64,000 nucleotides of DNA from Cyclobacterium salsum (GCF_010119245.1 NZ_WNKG01000005.1:1-64000); one strand, 5' to 3'; positions 16,002 to 26,134 are shown, counted from the first letter of the stretch. Program-made: numbers and translations. The notes: a model not told the origin generated them from the sequence alone.

Positions 16002-17660
16002 ATGAAGAAGACCCTGATAATTTCTTTGGTGATTGCAGGCGGAATTTTTGCCCTGTTTAAGCTACTGCCCCTTTTTGTAAACAGCTACCTGAATCAAAAT
16101 GCCGAGAGAATTGTAAGCAATATGATTACCAGGACCAACGATTTTGCTGGTCATGAAGTGCAGTTTGGGAATATCCACCTGGATTATGATTACCGGGGTA
16201 CGTTCCTGAAGATGGAATCAGTGGATATTTCACCGGGACAGGATCTCGACGCCGATAATCAGATCCGGTTCCATCTTAGTTTTGAGGAGGCCAGCCTGAC
16301 CGGATTTCAATGGATTGATTTTTTGTTTTTTAACAGCATCCAGTTGGACTCGGCTTACATCGAAAAGGTGGTATTGGAAACGGTAACTCCGGATCTGGAA
16401 GAAATGCAGGAAGGACAAACAGCCACGAATCCAAAGGAAGGAAAGGACTATCGACTTATTGGTTTAAATCACCTGCGGGTAAATGGCGCGTCTTTTGAAA
16501 ACCGGGATAGCCAAACCGATTCGACACGCTTATCCATGACGGATTTGTTTGTTTTTGCAGATGGCTTCAGTCTAAGCAAGGAGGACAAAGAAAACCCCGA
16601 TGCCCTTTTTTCAGTAGAAAGCATCGAGGGATATTTAGCCGAAACACAGCTGCACGTAAATAATGCCATCAATGTCATTCAGGCCAGGGATATATCCTTT
16701 AACACCACCGACCGTAGGATGATCGTGGAGCAGGTTTCCTATAAAAACAAACTGGACAAGTACGAGTTCGTCAACCGGTATGAGAAGGAAACCAACTGGA
16801 TGGAACTCAGCAATGCGCGCTTGCAACTGGACGGGATGGATTTTCAGTCCTATTTCAGAGAGGGGCTGATTTCAGTGGATACTATGCGGCTGGATGGACT
16901 GGAGCTGGAGGTTTTTAGGGATAAAAGAAAGGTGGAAGATACCAGCAGACGGCCCAAAATGATCCATGAAATATTGGAGGAGCTGCCCCGGCAAGTGCGT
17001 TTACAGACCATTTCTCTGGCAGAAATAACGATAACTTACGAGGAAAGACCAGATACCAAAGCCCTTTCCGCTGGTAAAATATATTTTGATCAGGTGAGTG
17101 GTGAGATTAACGGATTTACGAATATGGCGGAAGCATTATCCAAAAATGACACGCTCCAAGTGAGTGCCAAAGGACGGCTGATGGGCCAGGGGCTCATTGA
17201 CCTGCAGGCAAATCATTTAATCAGCAGCGATAAGGGTACGTTTTTTCTAAAAGGCAAGATCGGACAGATGGACCTCCCGACCCTGAATGATATGATCATG
17301 CCTGCGACACGGGTAGCACTTAAAAGCGGTAGGCTGAATGATTTGTTTTTCAATATTACGGCTAATGATACTGAGGGTACAGGAGAGGTGATCCCCAAAT
17401 ACGAAGACCTGGAAATAGAGATTCTGGATAAAAATTACCAGAATAACCAAAATGTGTTAAGAAAAATTGGAGCCTTCCTGGCCAATAAGCTTGTAATCCC
17501 TTCTCAAAACCCCAATAAATCGGATAATTTGAGTAAGGGACCGGTTTATTTTGAGAGAGAGCAGCATAAGTTTATTTTTCATTATTGGTGGAACCTGGTC
17601 CTGAGCGGTCTCAAGTCGACCATTACAGGTCAAACAGAGGAGGATATGAGGGAGCAATAG
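16002..17660 (+). CDS. Membrane-anchored AsmA-like/DUF748-like protein
   Basis: The 552-residue protein has one N-terminal transmembrane helix (residues 4-22) and a long periplasmic part rich in alternating hydrophobic beta-strands, as in AsmA/TamB-like bridge proteins. The first 120 residues resemble the AsmA N-terminal pattern (FGNIHLDYDY, FEEASLTGFQWIDFL). No catalytic residues are evident. Relatives are implicated in lipid transport or outer membrane maintenance, so that role is inferred only. It lies between the transglycosylase and UvrA genes on the same strand. Confidence 0.6.
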   Translation: MKKTLIISLVIAGGIFALFKLLPLFVNSYLNQNAERIVSNMITRTNDFAGHEVQFGNIHLDYDYRGTFLKMESVDISPGQDLDADNQIRFHLSFEEASLTGFQWIDFLFFNSIQLDSAYIEKVVLETVTPDLEEMQEGQTATNPKEGKDYRLIGLNHLRVNGASFENRDSQTDSTRLSMTDLFVFADGFSLSKEDKENPDALFSVESIEGYLAETQLHVNNAINVIQARDISFNTTDRRMIVEQVSYKNKLDKYEFVNRYEKETNWMELSNARLQLDGMDFQSYFREGLISVDTMRLDGLELEVFRDKRKVEDTSRRPKMIHEILEELPRQVRLQTISLAEITITYEERPDTKALSAGKIYFDQVSGEINGFTNMAEALSKNDTLQVSAKGRLMGQGLIDLQANHLISSDKGTFFLKGKIGQMDLPTLNDMIMPATRVALKSGRLNDLFFNITANDTEGTGEVIPKYEDLEIEILDKNYQNNQNVLRKIGAFLANKLVIPSQNPNKSDNLSKGPVYFEREQHKFIFHYWWNLVLSGLKSTITGQTEEDMREQ

Positions 17661-17737
17661 GAAGCAACTGCTGAATGAACCTTCCTGCCATTTTTCAGTT
17701 TATTTGATTTGGGTTAAGGCTTTATCAACCGATTCCT

Positions 17738-17745
17738 TAATTTTG
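17738..17745 (+). promoter_or_regulatory. Putative uvrA promoter -7 element
   Basis: TAATTTTG matches TAnnTTTG and lies 35 bp ahead of the uvrA ATG. The upstream -33 position has no good TTTG at the standard spacing. Confidence 0.4.
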
Positions 17746-17779
17746 TCTAATTAAACCAATTATTGCGCAAGCCGTTCGT

Positions 17780-20629
17780 ATGTCAGCAGATAAAACACCT
17801 TCGCAGGATTACATTGAGATTTTTGGCGCCCGGGAACACAACCTGCAAAACCTGGACCTAACCATACCCAGAAATAAATTGGTGGTGATTACCGGCTTGA
17901 GCGGAAGTGGAAAAAGTTCGCTGGCGTTTGACACCATTTATGCCGAAGGGCAACGGCGCTACATGGAAAGTTTTTCGGCCTATGCCCGGTCATTTTTGGG
18001 AGGAATGGAGCGGCCGGATGTGGATAAAATCAATGGGTTATCTCCTGTAATCTCGATCGAGCAGAAAACCACATCCAAAAACCCCAGGTCTACCGTGGGC
18101 ACGGTCACGGAGATTTACGATTTTATGCGGTTGTTATATGCCCGCTCTGCGGAGGCATATTCGTATAAGTCTGGGGAGAAAATGGTGCGACAGACAGAGG
18201 ATCAGATCATTGCCCAGATTTTTCAGGCATTCTCCGGGAAGAAACTCTCCATTCTTGCGCCGGTGGTTAAAGGAAGAAAAGGGCACTACAGGGAGCTTTT
18301 TGAGCAGGTACGAAAAATGGGCTATTCGAAAATCAGAATAGACGGGGAAGTTCAGGATTTGTTGCCAAAAATGCAGGTGGATCGGTACAAAATTCATGAT
18401 ATAGAATTGGTGGTAGACCGGGTTCTGGCAGATGAAGCGGACCGTTATCGGATTACGCAATCCCTGAAAACCGCCCTTCAACATGGAAAGGGGATCGTAA
18501 TGTTGCTTGAGGAAGGCGGGCAGATCCATCATTTTTCCAAGTTCCTGATGGATCCCCAGACAGGACTTAGCTATGATGAACCGGCACCTAATTCTTTTTC
18601 ATTTAACAGTCCCTACGGGGCTTGTCCCACCTGCAATGGTCTGGGAGTAATTGAAGAAATTACCAGGGAAAATATTATCCCAGACCCTTCCTTGAGTATC
18701 AGCCGGGGAGGAATAGCTCCCTTGGGCGAGTACCGGGACATTTGGATTTTCAAAAAAATTGAAGCCATTCTCAAGCGTTACAAGGGAAGTCTGGCCACCC
18801 CCATAGCCAAACTGGATGAAAAGGTGATAGAGACCTTATTGTATGGGGATAAAATGGAGGTAGCGGTAGATTCCGTTAAGTATCCGGGGACCAAATGGAA
18901 CACAACTTTTGAAGGAATTCTTAATTTTCTGCAAAAACAGCAGGAGGGGGGCTCAGACAAATTGCAGAAATGGATCAGCGATTTCACGACCACCCGAACC
19001 TGTCCGGATTGCGAAGGGTACCGGCTAAAGAAAGAAGCCCTGCACTTTAAAATAGCGGAAAGGCATATTGGCGAACTGGCGCAGATGGATATTCGCAGCC
19101 TCGGGGATTGGTTTGCAACTATTGAAGAGCGGATGACCGATCGTCAAAAGTTGATCGGCGCAGAAGTATTGAAGGAGATTCGTAAGCGTATCGGATTCCT
19201 ATTGGACATAGGACTGGATTACCTCTCGCTCAACAGACCCTTGCGGACCCTGTCCGGAGGGGAGGCCCAACGTATACGCCTGGCCACCCAAATTGGAACC
19301 CAGTTAGTTGGAGTGCTTTATATTCTGGACGAACCCAGTATTGGTTTGCATCAACGGGACAATGTGAAGCTAACACGGGCATTGAAAGACCTTCGTGATC
19401 TGGGAAACTCTGTAATTGTGGTAGAGCACGACCGGGACATGATGATGGAGGCGGATCATGTGGTGGACATCGGACCGGGAGCAGGCAGGCATGGGGGCCA
19501 TATTGTGGCCAGCGGAACTCCCGAACAATTGCTACGGGCAGGTAGTCTAACGGCCCAATACCTGAATGGCGCGTTGCGCATTGCTGTGCCGGATAAAAGA
19601 AGAGCGGGATCTGGAAAAAAATTAAAATTAAAAGGAGCCAGCGGACATAACCTGAAGCAGGTAAACCTGGAATTACCACTCGGCACCATGGTATGTGTAA
19701 CGGGAGTTTCCGGTTCCGGCAAGAGTTCGCTTATCCACGAAACCCTGTATCCCTTACTCAACCGGCAGTTTTATAATTCCAGAAAAGAGCCCCTTGCGTA
19801 CAAGGAGATCAAAGGGCTGGAGCATCTGGACAAGGTGATAGAAGTGGACCAATCGCCGATTGGAAGGACTCCCCGGTCCAATCCGGCCACTTATACCGGT
19901 GTTTTCACGGATATCCGGGCACTGTTTACCGAATTGCCAGAGTCCAAGATTCGGGGATACAAGCCCGGCCGGTTTTCTTTTAATGTCAAAGGCGGTCGCT
20001 GTGAGGATTGCGAAGGGGGAGGAATGAAATTGATAGAAATGGATTTTCTTCCGGATGTGCACATTCCCTGCGAAACCTGCAAAGGAAAGCGCTACAACCG
20101 GGAAACCCTGGAAGTGAGGTTTAAAGGAAAATCGATCGCGGATGTATTGGACATGACCGTGGAGCAGGCAGTGGAATTTTTTGAAAATCAACCAAAAATC
20201 CTCCGCAAGATCAAAACCTTGCATGAGGTAGGCCTGGACTACATTACCCTTGGGCAACATGCCACCACCTTATCCGGGGGGGAAGCACAACGGGTAAAAC
20301 TGGCGACGGAACTTTCAAAAAAGGACACGGGCAAAACGTTTTATATACTGGATGAGCCTACTACCGGATTGCATTTTCAGGATATTGGGCATTTGCTGGA
20401 AGTGTTACAGAAGCTGGTGGATAAAGGTAATACAGTATTGATCATTGAACATAACCTGGATGTGATCAAAGTGGCCGACCATATCATAGACTTGGGACCG
20501 GAAGGCGGAGAAAAGGGGGGAGAAATTCTTTACAGCGGTACGCCGGAGAAGATGCTGGATCATCCCGGAAGTTACACCGCCCAGTTTTTGAAGGAAGAGT
20601 TAACACGAAAAGTGGATATAGAGGTCTAG
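17780..20629 (+). CDS. uvrA: Excinuclease ABC subunit UvrA
   Basis: The 949-residue protein is full length. It has two ABC ATPase halves: Walker A GLSGSGKSS near residue 39 and GVSGSGKSS in the C-terminal half. Signatures LSGGEAQRIRLA and LSGGEAQRVKLA are followed by LDEPSIGLH and LDEPTTGLH. Zinc-binding pairs appear as CPTC/CPDC and CEDC/CETC. UvrA dimers find bulky DNA lesions and load UvrB in nucleotide excision repair. No uvrB or uvrC gene is adjacent. A photolyase gene in the window (35635-36936) handles UV dimers by a different route. Confidence 0.98.
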   Translation: MSADKTPSQDYIEIFGAREHNLQNLDLTIPRNKLVVITGLSGSGKSSLAFDTIYAEGQRRYMESFSAYARSFLGGMERPDVDKINGLSPVISIEQKTTSKNPRSTVGTVTEIYDFMRLLYARSAEAYSYKSGEKMVRQTEDQIIAQIFQAFSGKKLSILAPVVKGRKGHYRELFEQVRKMGYSKIRIDGEVQDLLPKMQVDRYKIHDIELVVDRVLADEADRYRITQSLKTALQHGKGIVMLLEEGGQIHHFSKFLMDPQTGLSYDEPAPNSFSFNSPYGACPTCNGLGVIEEITRENIIPDPSLSISRGGIAPLGEYRDIWIFKKIEAILKRYKGSLATPIAKLDEKVIETLLYGDKMEVAVDSVKYPGTKWNTTFEGILNFLQKQQEGGSDKLQKWISDFTTTRTCPDCEGYRLKKEALHFKIAERHIGELAQMDIRSLGDWFATIEERMTDRQKLIGAEVLKEIRKRIGFLLDIGLDYLSLNRPLRTLSGGEAQRIRLATQIGTQLVGVLYILDEPSIGLHQRDNVKLTRALKDLRDLGNSVIVVEHDRDMMMEADHVVDIGPGAGRHGGHIVASGTPEQLLRAGSLTAQYLNGALRIAVPDKRRAGSGKKLKLKGASGHNLKQVNLELPLGTMVCVTGVSGSGKSSLIHETLYPLLNRQFYNSRKEPLAYKEIKGLEHLDKVIEVDQSPIGRTPRSNPATYTGVFTDIRALFTELPESKIRGYKPGRFSFNVKGGRCEDCEGGGMKLIEMDFLPDVHIPCETCKGKRYNRETLEVRFKGKSIADVLDMTVEQAVEFFENQPKILRKIKTLHEVGLDYITLGQHATTLSGGEAQRVKLATELSKKDTGKTFYILDEPTTGLHFQDIGHLLEVLQKLVDKGNTVLIIEHNLDVIKVADHIIDLGPEGGEKGGEILYSGTPEKMLDHPGSYTAQFLKEELTRKVDIEV

Positions 20630-20780
20630 ATGCCTATTTTTAAAATTAATGTTAACAGAAAATTAATTTTCGAAATATAATTTTAAAATTTGATAATTTC
20701 TTTTCCGAAGGGACTACGATTAAATAAGTCAATTTTGCAGAAGTAAAATAATCTGACTTACTAAATCTAATACCTAAATT

Positions 20781-22289
20781 ATGAAAAGAGTTTTCAAAGG
20801 AATGATGTTTTTCGTGCTAGCGGCAGTTTTGTTGTCCGCTTGTAGCGAAGAGGAGGAACCCAATAATTTTGTTTCCATTTCCGGAGTACCTCCCACTGCT
20901 GTCATTGAAGCAGGCGAAAGGGTAGGTCCGGTCACTGCCAATATCAGTGCAGCGGATGGGCTGGCCACGCTGGTTATCCGTAAGGATGGTTCTACCATAG
21001 AAACCATAAATTTCGACGGAGAGACTTCCGCAACACACGAGTTTTCGTATACCTCCGTTGATGAGGATGCCAACCAAAATGTGGTATTCGAATTTGTTGC
21101 TACCGATAGCAACGGGGACAGCCAGACGGTTACCCACGTACTCACTGTTGGCGAGATCGCTACCGTAATCCGAATTTCTGAGAATATTTCCTCCGATCAA
21201 ACCTGGGAATCATGTAAGACCTATATTTTGGGAGATCGAATTGTGGTTACCGATGGTGCTACCCTGAAAATAGAACCAGGTGTGATTGTAAAAGGTGAAG
21301 CAGGTTCAGGACCCAACGCTACTGTACTGATTATTGCCAGAGGTGGGAAAATTGATGCTCAGGGAACTGAAACCGAACCCATTATTTTCACTTCCGTAGC
21401 CGATGAGATTGAGCCGGGTATGATCGCAAGTCCTAATTTGGATGCCGATCTGAATGGCTTTTGGGGAGGACTGATCATATTAGGAAGAGCCCCAAGTTCT
21501 TTTGAAGGTGATGTGTCGGAAAAACAAATTGAAGGCATTCCTCCTTCTGATAGCAATGGACTTTATGGTGGAGATGATCCTGCCGATGATTCTGGTATTT
21601 TGAGGTACGTTTCTATCCGACATGGTGGATCCAATATCGGGGAAGGTAATGAAATTAATGGCCTGACGCTTGGAGGCGTAGGTTCTACCACAGTAATTGA
21701 AAACGTTGAGGTTGTTGCGAATCAGGATGATGGCATCGAGTGGTTTGGAGGTACCGTCAATGTAACGAATGCAATCGTTTGGAATTCAGCTGATGATGCA
21801 CTGGATACCGATCAATCCTGGGCCGGCACTATGGATAATTTCATCCTACTTTGTGGTTCCAATACTGATCATGCATTAGAAATAGATGGCCCGGAAGGCT
21901 CCTATAATGATGCACACACCTTGATCAATGGAACCGTAAGAGGAAATGCTGCGTCTGAGTTAGGAGATTTCCGAGACGGTGCCAGGGGTACTTTTGAAAA
22001 TATCTACTTCTTTGGATTTGCCGATCCGGCCGATCCCGAAACTGAAGGAAGAGGAGATTTGTCTCTAAGCGGGGATGCAAGCCTTGCCAACTTCGAGAAT
22101 GGCATCCTAAACTTCAATAACCTGGAGGTTACCCTGCCAGATGGAGTGTCTTTATCTACTGTTTTCCGAAATGGAACGGACGCCCACGCAAGTGAAGTAG
22201 CACTCGGTGAAAATACCGTTGGTGCAGATAAGTCTGTTTTCGCAGGTTGGTCTTGGGCCGCTGTGGCTGGAGAACTGGATGATTTATAA
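20781..22289 (+). CDS. Beta-helix-type surface lipoprotein paired with a TonB-dependent receptor
   Basis: The 502-residue protein has a signal peptide and lipobox ending at Cys21 (LLSACSEEE). Residues about 25-130 resemble an Ig-like or Fn3-like domain. The remainder has the repetitive, glycine/aspartate-rich texture of a right-handed parallel beta-helix (DGATLKIEPGVIVKG, GGSNIGEGNEINGLTLGG, ENVEVVANQDDGIEWFGG, ILLCGSNTDHALEI). Such lipoproteins are found next to TonB-dependent receptors in Bacteroidota, where they may capture ligand at the surface. The receptor gene follows after a hairpin. The ligand is unknown. The promoter region has TCAATTTTG, a near match to the -7 element. Confidence 0.75.
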   Translation: MKRVFKGMMFFVLAAVLLSACSEEEEPNNFVSISGVPPTAVIEAGERVGPVTANISAADGLATLVIRKDGSTIETINFDGETSATHEFSYTSVDEDANQNVVFEFVATDSNGDSQTVTHVLTVGEIATVIRISENISSDQTWESCKTYILGDRIVVTDGATLKIEPGVIVKGEAGSGPNATVLIIARGGKIDAQGTETEPIIFTSVADEIEPGMIASPNLDADLNGFWGGLIILGRAPSSFEGDVSEKQIEGIPPSDSNGLYGGDDPADDSGILRYVSIRHGGSNIGEGNEINGLTLGGVGSTTVIENVEVVANQDDGIEWFGGTVNVTNAIVWNSADDALDTDQSWAGTMDNFILLCGSNTDHALEIDGPEGSYNDAHTLINGTVRGNAASELGDFRDGARGTFENIYFFGFADPADPETEGRGDLSLSGDASLANFENGILNFNNLEVTLPDGVSLSTVFRNGTDAHASEVALGENTVGADKSVFAGWSWAAVAGELDDL

Positions 22290-22313
22290 TCACAACCACT
22301 AAATCATTTTTTA

Positions 22314-22348
22314 AAAGGGATGGGGATACCCCATCCCTTTCCTTACTT
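22314..22348 (+). terminator. Intergenic hairpin (terminator or attenuator)
   Basis: AAAGGGATGGGG pairs perfectly with CCCCATCCCTTT around ATA, a 12-bp stem, followed a few bases later by TTTTTT. It lies between the lipoprotein and receptor genes, so it may lower receptor expression relative to the lipoprotein or stabilise the upstream message rather than end all transcription. Confidence 0.75.
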
Positions 22349-22397
22349 TTTTATCTATCTATCTATATGTCGCTGTATATCTAAAATTATTAATTCA

Positions 22398-25274
22398 ATG
22401 AAAACATTAATCATAAGCTGGCTTTTCTTTGGAATGGCGGTTTTGTCAAGCGCGGCGGTGGCGCAAACAGGTACCATCAGGGGTACTATTTATGACGAGG
22501 CATCCGGAGAGCCCTTATTTGGAGTAGCGGTGTCTGTAGTCGGCACCCAAACGGGAGCCGTAACCGACTTTGATGGGGATTTTGAAATCCAATTATCACC
22601 GGGTACCTATACTCTCTCGGCTTCCTTCATATCCTATAATACCTTAAACCTGGAGGGGATTACCGTTGCCTCGGGGGAAGTGACCGTTTTGGATAATTTG
22701 AAATTGGCGGAGTATACCTCCGATCTGGAGACCGTGACCATTTCTGCAGAAGCCATTCGCACGACCGAGGCGGCCCTATTGACGGTAAAGAGAAATGCCG
22801 CCCAACTCATAGACGGAATTTCCTCTGCTGCCTTTCGACAAATCGGAGACGGAGACGCAGCCGCTGCCATCAAGCGGGTAACCGGTGTTTCTATCGAAGG
22901 CGGAAAATACGTATACATTCGCGGACTGGGAGACCGGTATACCAAGACGGTACTCAACGGAGTGGATATTCCCGGGCTGGATCCGGATAGAAACAGTATC
23001 CAAATGGATATATTTCCCACCAATATTATAGATAACATTATCGTTTCCAAATCTTTTACCAGTAACCTTTCCGCAGATTTTACCGGAGGAGTGGTGGATA
23101 TAGAAACCAAAGATTTTCCGGAAGAAAAAACCATGCGGATTTCCCTCAGTGGAGGTTATAATCCTTCCATGCATTTTAACCCTGATTTTTTACGTGCCGG
23201 AACCAGCAGCACCGATTTTCTAGGTTTTGATAATGGATACAGGGACATTCCTACAAAAGGAGTTAGGGATATTCCCCAATTTGTGGATGTCATTGGAAAT
23301 CCTTCCGGGGAAAGAGGGCAGTTGTACCAGCGAATTTTACGGGATTTTAATCCTGAATTTGGGGGAATGCGAGATCAGAATGCCATGAATTTTGGGGTTG
23401 GCTTTTCACTTGGAAATCAGTTCGCCCTTGGAGATAACACCCTGGGCTATAATTTTGCCCTTACCTACAAAAACTCCTCGGAGTACTTTCAGGATGCGGA
23501 ATATAATTTGTATGCCAAACCCAGGGATAACAGTGAATTGGAATTGCAACCGCTGGAGAAATCCATGGGTAGCTTTGGAGTCAATAACGTGATGCTGGGA
23601 GGTCTATTTGGCCTGGCATACAAAACCGATCTGTCTAAATACAGACTAAATCTTATTCGGTTGCAAAACGGCGAATCCAAAGTCGGCGTTTTTGACTTTG
23701 AAAACACGAATCTGGGTGCGGTATTCCAGGCGGACCAGTATAATATAGAATACAGCCAGCGCTCGCTTACCAATCTAATGTTGAGTGGCTTCCATTACCT
23801 GAAAGAGGGTGACTGGGAAGTAAATTGGAAGGTTTCACCTACTTTTTCCACCATCGATGATCCCGATGTTCGGGTCCTTCGTTTTCGAAGGCCTAACCAG
23901 ACGATTTCTTCGGAAGTCGGCCTGCCGCAGCGAATCTGGCGTTCGTTGGAAGAGCAAAACCTGGCAGGGAAACTGGATTTAACCAATAATCACCAGCTTT
24001 TTGGGAAAGTGGCAAAACTGAAATTTGGATCTTCCTACGTTTACAAGGAAAGAGATTTCCTGATTGAGGATTTTCAGTTTTCCACTGGCAATGCCACCTT
24101 CACAGGGGACCCGAACGAGGTCCTTCGGGAAGAAAATCTATTTTCCGAGACGAACCGCAACGGAGTGCGATATAATCCACTGTTTATTCCCAATAACCCG
24201 AACAGTTTTCAGGCAAACCTAACCAATTTGGGACTGTACGTGCACAGCGAATTCTCGCCTGTGGATAAATTGAAAGCAATCGTTGGGCTACGTGCTGAAA
24301 AATTTGACCAGCATTACACCGGAACCAATCAGACGCAAACGATCGTTTTCGATAATGAAAAAGTGCTGGATGATATGGACTTTTTTCCAACGATCAATCT
24401 GATTAATAGCATCAGAGAGGATCAAAATATCCGTTTTTCGTTTTCCCGTACCATCGCCCGCCCTTCCTTTAAGGAAATGTCCTTTGCCGAGATACTTGAC
24501 CCGATTACCGGCCGGACGTTTGTTGGCGGCTTATTCGAAGAAGTTACGAATGGAGGTACAGAGGTTTTGTGGGACGGGCAATTAGAAGCGACCCGCATCA
24601 ATAACTTTGATCTGAGATGGGAGAAATTCCTTCCTGCGGGACAGCTTTTTTCCGTCAGTGCCTTTTACAAAACCTTCGATAAACCCATCGAGATGGTGCA
24701 GTTTTTGTCAGACCCGGGAGCCTTTCAGCCCCGGAACGTAGGAAATGGTACCGTGGCAGGATTGGAACTGGAATTGAGAAAATCGTTGGCTTTTCTTGCC
24801 CCAAAACTGGAAAACCTGTTTTTCACCTTTAATGGGACCCTTACTGAATCCAGCATTCAGTTGTCGGAGTCGGAGTTGAGATCCCGGCAATTGACTGCCA
24901 GGGAAGGGCAGGAAATTTCAGCGAAACGCGATATGGCAGGACAGGCGCCGTATATCCTCAATTCAGGTATTGCCTACAACAACTTTGTGAATGGATTGGA
25001 AGCGGGATTGTTTTACAACGTCCAGGGATCAACGCTGAATTACGTAGGGTTCGGCAACCGTACCGATACCTATACCGTGCCATTCCATGCCGTCAACCTG
25101 AGTATCAATAAAACCTTTGGCCTGGAAGAAAGGATAAAAGCCGGATTAAATGTTCAAAATTTACTGAACCAATCCCGTCAGGAAGTATTCCGTTCCTACC
25201 AGGCAGAAGATCAGATTTTCTCTAGTCTCAATCCGGGAACACTGATTAATTTTAATTTTTCCTATTCGCTCTGA
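22398..25274 (+). CDS. TonB-dependent outer membrane receptor
   Basis: About 958 residues from ATG 22398. This start gives a clean signal peptide (MKTLIISWLFFGMAVLSSA), whereas the upstream in-frame ATG at 22320 lies inside the hairpin. After the signal comes a carboxypeptidase-D-like regulatory domain (TIRGTIYDEASGEPL, TDFDGDFEIQLSPG, about residues 25-110). A TonB plug follows, with YVYIRGLGDRYTKT, NGVDIPGLDP and FTGGVVDIETKDFP. The beta-barrel ends at FNFSYSL with a terminal aromatic/hydrophobic pattern. It would import a ligand using TonB energy, presumably delivered by the adjacent lipoprotein. It is not a SusC-type receptor: no SusD follows. Confidence 0.92.
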   Translation: MKTLIISWLFFGMAVLSSAAVAQTGTIRGTIYDEASGEPLFGVAVSVVGTQTGAVTDFDGDFEIQLSPGTYTLSASFISYNTLNLEGITVASGEVTVLDNLKLAEYTSDLETVTISAEAIRTTEAALLTVKRNAAQLIDGISSAAFRQIGDGDAAAAIKRVTGVSIEGGKYVYIRGLGDRYTKTVLNGVDIPGLDPDRNSIQMDIFPTNIIDNIIVSKSFTSNLSADFTGGVVDIETKDFPEEKTMRISLSGGYNPSMHFNPDFLRAGTSSTDFLGFDNGYRDIPTKGVRDIPQFVDVIGNPSGERGQLYQRILRDFNPEFGGMRDQNAMNFGVGFSLGNQFALGDNTLGYNFALTYKNSSEYFQDAEYNLYAKPRDNSELELQPLEKSMGSFGVNNVMLGGLFGLAYKTDLSKYRLNLIRLQNGESKVGVFDFENTNLGAVFQADQYNIEYSQRSLTNLMLSGFHYLKEGDWEVNWKVSPTFSTIDDPDVRVLRFRRPNQTISSEVGLPQRIWRSLEEQNLAGKLDLTNNHQLFGKVAKLKFGSSYVYKERDFLIEDFQFSTGNATFTGDPNEVLREENLFSETNRNGVRYNPLFIPNNPNSFQANLTNLGLYVHSEFSPVDKLKAIVGLRAEKFDQHYTGTNQTQTIVFDNEKVLDDMDFFPTINLINSIREDQNIRFSFSRTIARPSFKEMSFAEILDPITGRTFVGGLFEEVTNGGTEVLWDGQLEATRINNFDLRWEKFLPAGQLFSVSAFYKTFDKPIEMVQFLSDPGAFQPRNVGNGTVAGLELELRKSLAFLAPKLENLFFTFNGTLTESSIQLSESELRSRQLTAREGQEISAKRDMAGQAPYILNSGIAYNNFVNGLEAGLFYNVQGSTLNYVGFGNRTDTYTVPFHAVNLSINKTFGLEERIKAGLNVQNLLNQSRQEVFRSYQAEDQIFSSLNPGTLINFNFSYSL

Positions 25275-25290
25275 AAGCGAAAACACGCCT

Positions 25291-25330
25291 AAAAAAAATA
25301 TCTCTTCGAAACAGAAGGGATATTTTTTTT
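25291..25330 (+). terminator. Intrinsic terminator after the TonB receptor gene
   Basis: AAAAAATATC pairs with GATATTTTTT, with an inner CTTC/GAAG pairing, then a T run. Both flanking A and T runs make it functional in either direction. It separates the receptor gene from the next coding region. Confidence 0.85.
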
Positions 25331-25384
25331 GTTTCTATGTTAATAAATTGTTAACTTATGTTAACATTGGATTAATCTATAGAA

Positions 25385-26134
25385 ATGCGTTGGTTTCTTC
25401 TTTGTATAGGGCTGTATTGTATACCGGGGCTATTGTTGGCCGGGAACGGGAATGAGTCTGCATGGATGATGTCCAATTTACCAGAAAACGAGCGGCCCCT
25501 GATTCAGACCTGGGTAGCCGAAAGTGATCCCTTTGCCTCCCTGTATCAGAAATTGGAAAAGGATTTTGACCGTTTTGGTAATTCCGAAAGGATGGTACGA
25601 TCCATTTTTTATCGATCGCATCAACATTTATTTCACAAGTACCGGCAATTTACCCTGGATCAGGATGCCTTGAACGAGGGGCTTTACGATTGTGTCAGCG
25701 GTTCACTCATTTTGGCGGCCCTCCTGGACCATTTCGAATTTTCTTACGAAGTAATCGAGACTTCCTATCATGTGTTTTTACAGGTGGCCGTGGAGGATAG
25801 GCAGGTGCTGTTGGAAGTGACCGACCCTCAGGGTGGTTTTATTGCAGATCCGGACCAAAAAGAAGAATACCTGAGTAGTTATTCCGGGGATAAGACTATG
25901 TGGGAAGAATCTAAAAATGCAGCGTCTTTTTCCTCTGCTGAAATTTACCAGAAAATTAATCTTGAAAATCTCCTGGGCCTTCAATATTTTAACCAGGCGA
26001 TCCGGTATTTTAACGAAGGCAATCCGCTGGTAGCGTATCAATTTTCCGTCACAGCCTTGAAGTACCATGATTCGGAAAGGATCCGGGATTTTAGCCGATT
26101 TTTAAAGCAGAAAGTGGTGCTTGCCACCAAGTAA
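25385..26134 (+). CDS. Secreted transglutaminase-like protein (putative)
   Basis: The 249-residue protein has a signal peptide (MRWFLLCIGLYCIPGLLLAG). The central region shows YDCVSGSLILAALLDHF, then SYHVFLQV, then LLEVTDPQGG. C103, H129 and D147 are spaced as in transglutaminase-like cysteine proteases, where a Cys at a helix start is followed by His and Asp on strands. The C-terminal 60 residues look like TPR-type helices (YFNQAIRYFNEGNPLVAYQ). No database support is available, so the catalytic call is inference. It is separated from the TonB receptor by a terminator and probably has its own promoter. It could be a peptidase or an inactive relative. Confidence 0.55.
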   Translation: MRWFLLCIGLYCIPGLLLAGNGNESAWMMSNLPENERPLIQTWVAESDPFASLYQKLEKDFDRFGNSERMVRSIFYRSHQHLFHKYRQFTLDQDALNEGLYDCVSGSLILAALLDHFEFSYEVIETSYHVFLQVAVEDRQVLLEVTDPQGGFIADPDQKEEYLSSYSGDKTMWEESKNAASFSSAEIYQKINLENLLGLQYFNQAIRYFNEGNPLVAYQFSVTALKYHDSERIRDFSRFLKQKVVLATK

